From: Gemmatimonas groenlandica
Lineage (GTDB): Bacteria; Gemmatimonadota; Gemmatimonadetes; Gemmatimonadales; Gemmatimonadaceae
Assembly: GCF_013004105.1 (NCBI RefSeq)
Contig: NZ_CP053085.1
Location: forward strand, 186,001 to 250,000
Length of the DNA stretch: 64,000 nucleotides
Direction of reading: 5' to 3'
The position numbers and the translations under genes are program-made. This document shows positions 1-7,974 of this stretch, one piece after another; the first letter of the stretch is position 1; every line of letters begins with the position of its first letter. The notes beneath the pieces are model-generated. The model did not search any database. It was not told where the DNA came from and saw only the letters and a program-made list of their open reading frames with translations.

Positions 1-11
1 GTCGCTCGCCA

Positions 12-1619
12 GTGCTGCTCGCGATGGCGCAACAGGCGCTGCGGGAGAGCGAGGCCCGGTACCGCAGCATCGTCGAGACATCGAACGAGGGGATCTTCAC
101 GGTGGCGCTGGACGCCACGCTGACGTTCGCCAACCGACGAATCGCGGACCTGCTCGGATATACGCCCGCTGACTTGATTGGACGATCGTTACTCGAGCTG
201 CTGCCGGCGCACGCGTACGAACGCGCCATGCTGCGTATCAGTAGTCTGGATCACGATGTCGATGGGGCGAGCGAAGTCACCATCCTCAAGAAGGACGGCA
301 CCGAGCTGCATGTCGAGTTGAAGTCCAGCGTCGTGCGGGATGAGCACGGGAAACATGTTGGCATGCTGGCCATGATGACAGATCGGACCCGAAGGCGGCA
401 GGCCGAAGAGGCGTTGCGCAAGATCGAAGCACAATTGATCGTCAGCGATCGCATGGCGTCGGTCGGCACGCTGGCTGCGGGGGTGGCGCACGAGATCAAC
501 AACCCGCTGGCTGCGGTGACGGCAAACTTGGCGTTCATCGCGGAGCACTGCCGTTGCGGTGGTGCGCTCTCGCCGACTGCCGATGGCTGCGAGGTCAGTG
601 GGCAGCCCAGTATGCAGGATGCGATCAAGGATGCCCGCGAGGCGGCTGAACGCGTGCGGATCATCGTGCGTGACCTGATGATCTTCTCTCGCGCGCGGCC
701 GGACGAGCTGATCGGAGCGGTCGACGTGCATCGTGTCTTGGATTCGACGGTTCGTATGGCATGGAACGAAATCCGGCACCGCGCGCAGCTCGTCCGCAAC
801 TATGGTTCGGTGCCACTGGTCAGCGCCAGCGAGGCTCGACTCGGTCAAGTGATGCTCAACTTGCTGGTCAACGCGGCGCAGGCGCTTCCCGAAGGACACG
901 CGGAACACCATGCGATCAGCCTCTCGACGTGGTTTGACCGTGACCGGCAGCGGGTCATGGTCGAAATACGTGACACCGGCGTTGGGATCTCGCCGGAACA
1001 CATCAACCGTATCTTCGACCCCTTTTTCACCACCAAAGACGTCGGCCTCGGCACCGGTCTGGGACTCGCCATTTGCCAGCGGATCGTCACCGATCTCGAT
1101 GGCGAGTTGACCGTACGAAGCGAGCTGGGGACGGGAACGACGTTCTCCGTTTCCCTGCCGATCGCAACGATGCCGTCGGTCGTTAAACCGCTTCCCGTTC
1201 CGGCCAACGAACGCGGGGCTCGCGCGCGCATCCTGATTGTCGACGACGAGGAGCTCATCGTGCGCAGCCTAGTGCGAACGCTCGGGGGAGAGCACGACGT
1301 CGTTGGCGTGACCGCCGCACGAGAGGCGCTGGCGTTGCTCGAAGCAGGCGATCGGTTCGACGTCATTCTCTGCGACATCATGATGCCCGAGATGACGGGG
1401 GTCGACCTGTACGGTGAGCTGATGCGCATGGCGCCAGACCAGGCGCATCGCATGATGTTTCTGACGGGGGGCGCGTTCACGCCCAGCACGCAAGCGTTTC
1501 TCGCGGAATCGAGCAACCTGCAGCTCGAGAAGCCGTACGCGCCAATCCAGCTTCGTGACGCCGTGCAACTCGTGCTTCGCGATGGACGCTCGCCTGCGAA
1601 TCCGTCGCCCGAGTGCTAG
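12..1619 (+). CDS. PAS hybrid sensor histidine kinase with C-terminal receiver
   Basis: This is a cytoplasmic signalling kinase without a visible membrane segment. Residues about 10-125 form a PAS domain. A DHp helix follows, with phospho-acceptor His160 in the motif GVAHEINNP. The HATPase domain shows an N box (LLVNAAQAL) and G boxes (DTGVGIS, GLGTGLGL). A response-regulator receiver begins near residue 400 with the acidic pair in VDDEE, the phospho-Asp at about 455 in CDIMMP, and a late Lys in LEKP. The track start is GTG at 12, but the frame is open to the window edge, so the true N-terminus, possibly with more sensor domains, may lie upstream. The stop overlaps the stop of the convergent gene by 4 bases. 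The cognate output gene is not identifiable here. Confidence 0.9.
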   Translation: MLLAMAQQALRESEARYRSIVETSNEGIFTVALDATLTFANRRIADLLGYTPADLIGRSLLELLPAHAYERAMLRISSLDHDVDGASEVTILKKDGTELHVELKSSVVRDEHGKHVGMLAMMTDRTRRRQAEEALRKIEAQLIVSDRMASVGTLAAGVAHEINNPLAAVTANLAFIAEHCRCGGALSPTADGCEVSGQPSMQDAIKDAREAAERVRIIVRDLMIFSRARPDELIGAVDVHRVLDSTVRMAWNEIRHRAQLVRNYGSVPLVSASEARLGQVMLNLLVNAAQALPEGHAEHHAISLSTWFDRDRQRVMVEIRDTGVGISPEHINRIFDPFFTTKDVGLGTGLGLAICQRIVTDLDGELTVRSELGTGTTFSVSLPIATMPSVVKPLPVPANERGARARILIVDDEELIVRSLVRTLGGEHDVVGVTAAREALALLEAGDRFDVILCDIMMPEMTGVDLYGELMRMAPDQAHRMMFLTGGAFTPSTQAFLAESSNLQLEKPYAPIQLRDAVQLVLRDGRSPANPSPEC

Positions 1620-2155
1620 TTCGACTCCGCCGGTGGAGGGACAACGCCGGCCGCCGCCACATCCGGATACACCCACGGATAGCGCGCCTCGCGCCCCGCG
1701 CGCAGTAACGACGCCAGCTGCACGTCTCCCCGACACACCGACGGTCCCCACCGCTTGACCCGTCCGGGATCGCCCATCTCCCACGAGAGCAATTCGTCGG
1801 TGGTCGGGTCGAATGCCACGAAGTACTGCGTCGGGCTCCGATGGAGCTGCACCACGTCATGATGCCGCAAATCAATCAGCGTGGGATCGAGCAGCGCCGT
1901 CATGATCCCTCTCGGCATGACCGGCGTCTTCTCGGCCGGCGCGCGATGGCGACGATCGGCCAACGCCAACTCGCGCTCCACACGCAGCGACTGGATCGCG
2001 TCGTGAGCCAGTCGCGACACACTGTGCGGCGCGGGAACTGGGCCGTGACCACGCACCCACGCCAGAACGTGCGCGGCGTACGTCCGCGCAGTGCGCTCGG
2101 CGTCGTGCTGACCAGTCGTCGTCGACTGGTCCGGCGGAAGTTCGGGGACGGTCAT
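1616..2155 (-). CDS. Hypothetical protein (179 aa)
   Basis: I do not recognise a family. The product is soluble, with no signal peptide or membrane helix. The C-terminal half has the look of a small beta domain (FVAFDPTTDELLSWEMGD) followed by a conserved-looking Trp/Gly/Cys segment (KRWGPSVCRGD). The N-terminal half is helical and rich in His and Arg. It converges on the histidine kinase with a 4-base overlap of stop codons. The ATG at 2155 has only a weak ribosome site, so the start is tentative. Codon use is typical of the neighbourhood, which supports a real gene. Confidence 0.6.
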   Translation of the reverse strand: MTVPELPPDQSTTTGQHDAERTARTYAAHVLAWVRGHGPVPAPHSVSRLAHDAIQSLRVERELALADRRHRAPAEKTPVMPRGIMTALLDPTLIDLRHHDVVQLHRSPTQYFVAFDPTTDELLSWEMGDPGRVKRWGPSVCRGDVQLASLLRAGREARYPWVYPDVAAAGVVPPPAESN

Positions 2156-2307
2156 TGCCTACGGTGCAGAGTGTTTCCAATCGCCGTATCGCGCGCACTT
2201 GGTATCCCTACAGCATTGGCGTCGGCGATCCGTGGGGCAAGGGGGGCGGCGCGAATGCCAGCGCGAACTGGCCCGAACCGTCACACCGTGGCACGCGAGG
2301 CGAGGCG

Positions 2308-2613
2308 CTACTTCTTCGCCTGCAGCACCCGCGTCAGCAGCGACTCCCAGACACCGTCGAGCTTCTCGATCGCGGCCGTGTCCACCGACGCGGGATCCAG
2401 GCGGTTTGACAGGCGACGCCGGTTGCGATGATACGACTTCTCATACCGCGCCTCCGCCTGCTCGCTGGGCAGATTCTTGGCGTACCACCCGGCGATCACG
2501 GCGAGCGTCGCTTCGTTCCACTCGGACGCGGGGAGTGAAAGGTCCTCGTACTTGAGGACGAGTTCCCATTCGAACGAGCGGTGCTCGGCGGTAAACGAAC
2601 TCTGATCGGACAT
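2308..2613 (-). CDS. Small hypothetical protein (101 aa)
   Basis: This is a small, soluble, mostly helical protein of unknown function, rich in Glu, Lys and Trp (SFEWELVLKYEDL, WNEATLAVIAGWYAKNLP). A good ribosome binding site (GAGGAG) lies 8-10 bases before the ATG at 2613, which fixes the start. No metal-binding or membrane motif is visible. It is divergent from the DksA-like gene at 2819, and the two share a 205-bp intergenic region that holds a 10-bp inverted repeat. Confidence 0.6.
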   Translation of the reverse strand: MSDQSSFTAEHRSFEWELVLKYEDLSLPASEWNEATLAVIAGWYAKNLPSEQAEARYEKSYHRNRRRLSNRLDPASVDTAAIEKLDGVWESLLTRVLQAKK

Positions 2614-2643
2614 CGAGCGGCTCCTCTTCGGGAAATGGGGCAG

Positions 2644-2700
2644 GGAGGCCGCGACCTGCGCCGCCCCCGCAACAGGAACCTAGCGGAAAGCGCGGCCTCC
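2644..2700. repeat. 10-bp inverted repeat in divergent promoter region
   Basis: GGAGGCCGCG at 2644-2653 is perfectly repeated in inverse orientation at 2691-2700, with 37 bases between. It sits between the divergent genes starting at 2613 (-) and 2819 (+). It could be a regulator site or could have arisen by chance in GC-rich DNA. No U tract is present, so it is not a simple terminator. Confidence 0.3.
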
Positions 2701-2818
2701 GGTGCTGCCGACGCGGTCGCGCCCGAGCGGGTGGACCGATCCATGCAAGTGAATCGCTACGCTCACCGCGCCGGGCTGCTCTTCAGCCCGCCACGATAAC
2801 CTTGGATTCGGAGTATCA

Positions 2819-3181
2819 ATGCCACTGACCGCCTCACAGCTAAAGCACCTCGAGAAGCGCCTCCACGAGGAGCGCACCCGTCTCCTTGAGCAGCTTCAGG
2901 ACTTCGTAGGCGAGGAATCGTCGGAAGACAGCCAGGATTTGGCCGGCGACCTGTCCAAGTTCCCGACGCACGCGGCCGACCTCGGCACCGACGCCGCCAA
3001 CGAAGAGCTCGAGGCCTCCGTTGCCACCCGGCGCTCGGCGGAGATCGCCGAGATCGACGCCGCGCTGGAGCGCCTGGCCACCGCACCCGAGACCTTCGGG
3101 CTCGACGAGCAGTCGGGGGAAGAGATCCCGTTCGAACGACTCGACATCATCCCCTACGCGCGCGCGAACGTCGCCGCGTAG
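2819..3181 (+). CDS. TraR/DksA-family protein lacking all zinc-finger cysteines
   Basis: DksA-type proteins bind in the secondary channel of RNA polymerase and adjust transcription, often with ppGpp. The 120-residue product has the family's layout: a long coiled coil (about 1-90), then the segment matching the C4 zinc-finger region (about 93-120). Each family cysteine is replaced: FGLDEQSG has Asp96 and Ser99 where the family has Cys, and PYARANVAA has Asn117 and Ala120. The flanking PFERL and IPYA signature is retained, so this is a diverged member, not a truncation. GGAG lies 8-11 bases before the ATG at 2819. A hairpin downstream (3222-3247) may terminate it. Confidence 0.8.
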   Translation: MPLTASQLKHLEKRLHEERTRLLEQLQDFVGEESSEDSQDLAGDLSKFPTHAADLGTDAANEELEASVATRRSAEIAEIDAALERLATAPETFGLDEQSGEEIPFERLDIIPYARANVAA

Positions 3182-3221
3182 CCGGGTCGTACAGGGCGTG
3201 CGCCCGTTGGACCACGTTGCC

Positions 3222-3247
3222 GCCGATCGATGATACTGTCGATCGGC
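3222..3247 (+). terminator. Putative terminator after the DksA-like gene
   Basis: A perfect 9-bp stem (GCCGATCGA at 3222-3230 with TCGATCGGC at 3239-3247) and an 8-base loop are followed by a short ATTT run. It lies 41 bases after the stop at 3181. The U tract is short, so termination may be weak. Confidence 0.45.
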
Positions 3248-3368
3248 ATTTGCGTGCTCCCGACCCACGGAGTGCTAGCGCCAGGCAGTACCAAACGCCT
3301 TGCGCTCAACCGTAGCCGACGCGTTTCTTAGCGTATCACGTCCGCTTCCCTCACGCACCAGCAGAGCC

Positions 3369-3671
3369 ATGGCCATCGAGAACAAGCCCAGTCGCAACGA
3401 AGAAGAGTACTTCGCTCGGATCGACGCCGACCTGCGCAAGGAAATGCGCGCCAAGGCCGACGCCGAGCGCGCCGCTCAGGTGGCCGCCGACCGCAACAAG
3501 TGCCCGCGCGACGGCACGCCGCTCGTGCCGCGCGAAACGCATCATGTGACCGTCGATACCTGTCCCACCTGTGAAGGCATCTGGCTCGATAAGGGCGAGC
3601 TCGAGATTCTCGAGAAGGCACAGGCCGAACACAGCGGGTTCGTCACCAATTTGCTGAACATCTTCAAGTAA
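3369..3671 (+). CDS. Zinc-ribbon (zf-TFIIB type) protein
   Basis: This is a 100-residue cytoplasmic protein. The N-terminal half is a charged helix (about 10-42), followed by a TFIIB-type zinc ribbon with the family signature CPTCEGIWLDKGELE. The ribbon ligands visible are Cys45, Cys65 and Cys68. The position expected to carry the fourth Cys is Asp48 (CPRDGT). The open frame runs upstream to 3300, but ATG at 3369 begins the recognisable protein, and the upstream 23 codons look non-coding. It ends 9 bases before the S9 peptidase ATG, so the two are probably co-transcribed. The function of this family is not established. Confidence 0.75.
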   Translation: MAIENKPSRNEEEYFARIDADLRKEMRAKADAERAAQVAADRNKCPRDGTPLVPRETHHVTVDTCPTCEGIWLDKGELEILEKAQAEHSGFVTNLLNIFK

Positions 3672-3680
3672 GAGGCCGCC

Positions 3681-5756
3681 ATGTCGCTCCGTCTGCGTCC
3701 GTCTGCCGTACTCATTGCGGCCTGCGTGGCCGTGCCGTCGCTCACCCTCGCCCAGTCGAAGGGACTCGACGAGAGCGACATCATGCGTCTCAAGTCGGTC
3801 GGCGGCGTGGCGATGTCGCCCGACGGCGCGCGCGTGCTGTATGCCATCAGCGCGTGGGAGCATCCGAACGCGAAGGGTGACACCGCTCTGGGCGATCGGC
3901 ACGAGCGTCGTTCGCACGTGTTCATGGTGCCGGCCGGCGGTGGTGCGCCGCGTCAGCTCACGTTTGGCGAGCGCGGTGAGGCGCAGGCACAGTGGTCTCC
4001 CGATGGTCGCACGATTTCGTTCGTGGCGGCGCGCGGTACGGGCACCGGCGAGGATGCGCCGAGGCCGCAACTCTGGCTGCTGCCGGCTGACGGTGGCGAG
4101 TCGCGACAGCTTACCACGGTGCGTGACGGCGTCTCGTCGTACGTGTGGTCGCCTGATGGCTCGCGCATCGCGGTCGTGACCACCGATTCGCTCACGCGCG
4201 AGCAGGAAGCGAAGGTGCGCCGACGTGACGATCCCAAGGTGTACGAAGACGATTTCCGCTTGAATCACATCTGGGTAGTCGATGTCGCATCGGGCAAGGC
4301 GAGCAAGATCACGTCCGGTGCATACACGGTGAGCGGTGTACCGAACTGGTCACCAGACGGGAAGAAGCTGGGCTTCCGCGCGTCACCGACGCCGATGATT
4401 CGCGATGAACGTGGCAACGCGTATGTGGTGGATGTCGCCTCGCTCGTGCTGGATGCGATCACGACGACGAACGACGCAGAGACGGCGCCGCAGTTCTCGC
4501 CCCACGGCAAGACGCTCGCGTTCACGATGCTGCCTCACGAAATGGCGCCACACAAGGACGGCATCATGCCGCGCACGCTGCGGAACGCGCGTGTGGTCAC
4601 GTTCGATATCGCGACGCGCGCGCTCACGAATCATGCCCGCGCTGATTTTGATGTGAGTCCGGGCGCACTCCGCTGGTCGCCTGATGGCAAGCAGCTGTGG
4701 TTCACCGCCAGCGATCGTGTGTGGAACTCGCTGTATGCATACGACCTTGCGAGCAAGAGCTACAGCAAGCGCACGAAGGATGTCCTGGTGCAGGGACTCT
4801 CGCCGAGCAGCGACGGATCGAAGCTCGCCATGGTGCTCGACACACCAGACATGCCGGGTGAAGTGTACGTGCAGAGCGGCGGTGGTACGCCATCGCGCAT
4901 CACGACCACGAATGCGTGGCTCGGCGAGCGCACCCTCGGTGCGTCGCGCGTGATCACTTGGAAGTCGAAGGACGGTCGCGACGTGGAAGGCGTGTTGCTG
5001 CTGCCCGTGGGATACCGTGATGGCGCACGCGTGCCGCTGGTGGTATCGGCGCATGGTGGTCCGACCGGCGCCCACACCAACGGCTTCAAGGGCGGCACCA
5101 GCCCCGGACAGACGTACGCCGCGCGCGGCTGGGCGGTGCTCTACCCGAATCCCCGTGGCTCCACCGGCTACGGCGAATGGTGGATGCACGCGAACACCGG
5201 TGACTGGGGCGGTGGCGATTACCGCGACATCATGACCGGCGTTGATGATCTCATCAAGCGCGGCATCGCCGATTCCACGCGTATGGCGTTCGAAGGCTGG
5301 AGCTACGGCGGCTATATGACGTCGTGGGTAGTGTCGCAGACTGGACGCTTCAAGGCAGCCATGATGGGCGCGGGACTGCCGTCGCTGCTGTCGATGGCGG
5401 GCACGACGGACATTCCGGGCTACATCAACACGTTCTTCGGCGATCCGCAGTACGACGGCTCGATCGTGAATGCCAACATCCGGAAGTATCTCGAGCGATC
5501 CGGTATCAGTTACAGCAACAACGTGACGACGCCGCTGCTGATCCTGCATGGTGGCAACGACGAGCGTGTGCCAATCGGCCAACCCATGGAGTTCTACCGC
5601 GCGCTGAAGGACCGCGGCAAGACCACCGAGCTTGTGTTCTATCCGCGCGAAGGCCACGGCTTCACCGAGTACTATCACCAGATGGACCGTATGAAGCGTG
5701 AGTACGAATGGCTGGCGAGGTTCACCCTTGGCAACGCGATGAAGACCGCGATGTAG
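3681..5756 (+). CDS. Exported S9 family peptidase (prolyl oligopeptidase / acylaminoacyl-peptidase type)
   Basis: This is a serine peptidase for short peptides, predicted periplasmic. A signal peptide spans about residues 1-24. A seven-bladed TolB/WD40-like propeller follows, with repeated WSPDG signatures (about 40-420). The C-terminal alpha/beta-hydrolase domain carries the triad: Ser541 in GWSYGGYM, Asp627 in GNDERVP and His659 in EGHGF. The length of 691 residues is normal for the family. It follows the zinc-ribbon gene by 9 bases. A strong hairpin (5787-5840) lies 31 bases after its stop. It is one of three S9 peptidases in the window. Confidence 0.93.
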   Translation: MSLRLRPSAVLIAACVAVPSLTLAQSKGLDESDIMRLKSVGGVAMSPDGARVLYAISAWEHPNAKGDTALGDRHERRSHVFMVPAGGGAPRQLTFGERGEAQAQWSPDGRTISFVAARGTGTGEDAPRPQLWLLPADGGESRQLTTVRDGVSSYVWSPDGSRIAVVTTDSLTREQEAKVRRRDDPKVYEDDFRLNHIWVVDVASGKASKITSGAYTVSGVPNWSPDGKKLGFRASPTPMIRDERGNAYVVDVASLVLDAITTTNDAETAPQFSPHGKTLAFTMLPHEMAPHKDGIMPRTLRNARVVTFDIATRALTNHARADFDVSPGALRWSPDGKQLWFTASDRVWNSLYAYDLASKSYSKRTKDVLVQGLSPSSDGSKLAMVLDTPDMPGEVYVQSGGGTPSRITTTNAWLGERTLGASRVITWKSKDGRDVEGVLLLPVGYRDGARVPLVVSAHGGPTGAHTNGFKGGTSPGQTYAARGWAVLYPNPRGSTGYGEWWMHANTGDWGGGDYRDIMTGVDDLIKRGIADSTRMAFEGWSYGGYMTSWVVSQTGRFKAAMMGAGLPSLLSMAGTTDIPGYINTFFGDPQYDGSIVNANIRKYLERSGISYSNNVTTPLLILHGGNDERVPIGQPMEFYRALKDRGKTTELVFYPREGHGFTEYYHQMDRMKREYEWLARFTLGNAMKTAM

Positions 5757-5786
5757 CTCGTGGGTGAGCGTTGGCGGGAACGCGAC

Positions 5787-5840
5787 GACGGCGGGCGGGT
5801 TGATCTGGTGTGACCACACCTGATCAAGTCGCCCGCCGTC
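5787..5840 (+). promoter_or_regulatory. 54-nt near-perfect hairpin enclosing the next gene's start codon
   Basis: Three stacked stems are visible: 5787-5797 with 5830-5840 (11 perfect pairs), 5800-5805 with 5822-5827 (6 pairs) and 5807-5811 with 5816-5820 (5 pairs), capped by the loop GACC. The GTG start of the DUF2071 gene (5810-5812) lies in the apical stem-loop, and its first ten codons form the 3' arm. The element is also 31 bases after the S9 stop and is followed by CGTTTCTC, so it could be a terminator with a poor U tract, a translation-blocking structure, or both. Confidence 0.6.
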
Positions 5841-6556
5841 CGTTTCTCACCGCCGAATGGCGGTATCTCGTGATGCTGAACTACGAGATCCCGCCGGCTG
5901 TGCTCGAGCCGCTCGTGCCGAAGCACACGGTGCTCGATCTGTTCGAAGGGCGCGCCCTCGCGAGCATCGTCGGGTTCCGCTTCCTCCACACGCGCGTGCT
6001 CGGCATCCCGGTGCCATTCCACCGCGATTTCGACGAAGTGAACCTGCGCTTCTACGTGAAGCGGCCGATGCCCGATGGCTCGGCCCGCCGCGGCGTCGTG
6101 TTCGTGCGCGAGCTCGTGCCCAGGGCTGCGATCGCCTACACTGCGCGGTTGTTCTACAACGAGCCGTACTCCGCGTTGACGATGCACAGCCGTGTGCCGC
6201 CCACGCTCATTCCGTCCCCCGGACGTCTGATGTACGGCTGGTTCGACAACGCGCAGCATCAGCAGGTGAGCGTGACGGCGGTCGGCGAGCCCGCGCCGCT
6301 GGTATCGGGGTCGGAGCCGGAGTTCATCGCTGAGCACTATTGGGGCTACACGCCGCAGCGGGATGGCAGCACGGTGGAGTATCAGGTCGCGCATCCCTCA
6401 TGGCGGGTCTGGCAGGGGGCGGACCCGTCGTTCGATGCCGATGTGCGCGGTTTATACGGCGACGCGTTCGAAGCACCGCTGTCGGTGCCGCCGCGGTCGA
6501 TGTTCGTGGCCGAAGGATCGCAGGTCACGGTGTACCGCCCCACGCGACTCCGGTAA
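5810..6556 (+). CDS. DUF2071 (YqjF-like) protein
   Basis: This 248-residue protein belongs to the DUF2071 family, recognised from the N-terminal block RPFLTAEWRYLVMLNYE, the central FRFLHTRVLGIPVPFHRDF and the mid-protein VRELVPRAAIAYTAR. It is soluble with no signal peptide. Biochemical function is unknown for the family. The start is taken as GTG 5810. An internal ATG at 5873 would cut the conserved PFLTAEW block and is less likely. The start codon is buried in a strong hairpin, which suggests poor or conditional translation initiation. Confidence 0.8.
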   Translation: MTTPDQVARRPFLTAEWRYLVMLNYEIPPAVLEPLVPKHTVLDLFEGRALASIVGFRFLHTRVLGIPVPFHRDFDEVNLRFYVKRPMPDGSARRGVVFVRELVPRAAIAYTARLFYNEPYSALTMHSRVPPTLIPSPGRLMYGWFDNAQHQQVSVTAVGEPAPLVSGSEPEFIAEHYWGYTPQRDGSTVEYQVAHPSWRVWQGADPSFDADVRGLYGDAFEAPLSVPPRSMFVAEGSQVTVYRPTRLR

Positions 6557-6607
6557 ACGTCGTGTCGGTCGGTTGACAGCCACTGTACAGGCGCTCAACT
6601 ACCACGC

Positions 6608-7927
6608 GTGGACAACGTCACTCACGCACTGGCCGGCCTGCTCCTGGCTGACGCCACCGTTTCATATGTTCAGCGTCGCATCGGCCGCGCTTCTCCCATG
6701 GGGGCGGAAGCGCCATCGCTGGCACGATTCCGCCGCGCGGCGGTGGTCCTGGGTATCGCGGCGGCCGAATTTCCTGACGCGGATCTGGTGTATTCCGGTC
6801 CGATGGTCGCCATGGGGAAGCTCGGCTATCTGCTGCATCATCGAGGGCACACCCACACGGTCGTTTGGGCGCTGGTGAGTGCCGTGGTGCTGTGGTGGGC
6901 CACGCGCTGGTGGTGGCAGCGCGGGCTGAAGGGACGAGAGCGGGCGGACGCCTCGTCGGCGATCGTGTCCCGCGTTGGCGCGCGGGCGTTGTTCATGCTC
7001 GCGCTGGTCGGCACGCTGTCGCATTTGGCACTCGACTTCACGAACAGCTACGGCGTGCACCCGTTTTGGCCGTTCGACAATCGCTGGTACTACGGTGACG
7101 CGGTGTTCATTGTGGAGCCGTGGTTGATGGTCGTGGCGATCCCACCGCTCGCCTGGGGGCCGCGAGGCATAGCCGGACGCGTCTTGTTGCTGCTCGCGCT
7201 GGTCGCGATCCTCGCGCTCTGCTGGTTTGCCGGCCAGGTGTCGCCGCCCGTCGCCCTCGGCATCACGATCATGTCGCTCGTGGGGATGCTCCTGCAGCGC
7301 GCCGTCTCCGCTGCGGCGCGCCCACTCACGGGGATTGCGGCGTGGGTTGTGGTGACGATCATGTTCTTTCTGTCCTCGGTTCAGGCGCGCGCCGTAGTGA
7401 CGGAATTGGTGAACGATGGCTCCCTGCGCGATGTGGTCCTCACGCCGGCGGCGGCCGACCCGCGCTGCTTCTCGGCCATGGTCGTCACCTCCACCAGTAC
7501 GGAATACCGCGTGACGACGGCAACCGTTGCCCCGTGGAGCTCAGGGCTGAATGCGGCGGGATGCCTGTCCACCGGCTCAGGCGCTGGGCGCAACACCCTG
7601 GGAGCACTGCCTGGTACCTCCCCGTCCGTGCCATTCGCTGCGTCGCCGGCGGTGGCGTGGGGGGAGACGTGGGCCGTGCCGCGCGCCGAGTTCGTGGCGC
7701 TGGCGGCCACGCGCTGCGAGTTCGCTGCCGCCATGCGGTTCATGCGCACCCCGGTGTGGTCGCTCGACGCCAGCGGCATGGCCATCGTGACCGACGCGCG
7801 CTTCGGCGTTGGCGGTGGCGGCTTTGCCGGGCTGTCGGTGGCACCGGGAACCGGCTGCCCGCTCACCGGGAAGTGGATACCGCCCTGGGTGCCGCCGCGC
7901 GCCGACGTGCTCGCGCCCGGGCGCTGA
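6608..7927 (+). CDS. Inner-membrane metal-dependent hydrolase (YdjM/DUF457-like)
   Basis: The protein begins MDNVTHALAGLL, the hallmark of the LexA-regulated YdjM family of membrane-bound metal-dependent hydrolases. It has several membrane helices in the first 260 residues and His-rich motifs (HHRGHTHT; HLALDFTNSYG) that probably bind metal. The last ~170 residues form a soluble, probably periplasmic tail with Cys and Gly (about 270-439). At 439 residues it is longer than the short E. coli homologue and resembles the long form with a C-terminal extension. GTG at 6608 is the start because it begins the conserved motif. Substrate unknown. Confidence 0.78.
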   Translation: MDNVTHALAGLLLADATVSYVQRRIGRASPMGAEAPSLARFRRAAVVLGIAAAEFPDADLVYSGPMVAMGKLGYLLHHRGHTHTVVWALVSAVVLWWATRWWWQRGLKGRERADASSAIVSRVGARALFMLALVGTLSHLALDFTNSYGVHPFWPFDNRWYYGDAVFIVEPWLMVVAIPPLAWGPRGIAGRVLLLLALVAILALCWFAGQVSPPVALGITIMSLVGMLLQRAVSAAARPLTGIAAWVVVTIMFFLSSVQARAVVTELVNDGSLRDVVLTPAAADPRCFSAMVVTSTSTEYRVTTATVAPWSSGLNAAGCLSTGSGAGRNTLGALPGTSPSVPFAASPAVAWGETWAVPRAEFVALAATRCEFAAAMRFMRTPVWSLDASGMAIVTDARFGVGGGGFAGLSVAPGTGCPLTGKWIPPWVPPRADVLAPGR

Positions 7928-7974
7928 TCGCCGCATGTTTCGCGCGAGTATTCTGACGTCATCCTCGCGCATAC

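Noticed and set aside
4383-5819. 478-codon antisense open frame opposite the first S9 peptidase
   Set aside because: It is a shadow frame; the plus-strand gene has complete catalytic motifs.
6601-6610. 10-bp palindrome CCACGCGTGG covering the GTG start at 6608
   Set aside because: Short and of a type expected by chance in GC-rich DNA; no further structure around it.
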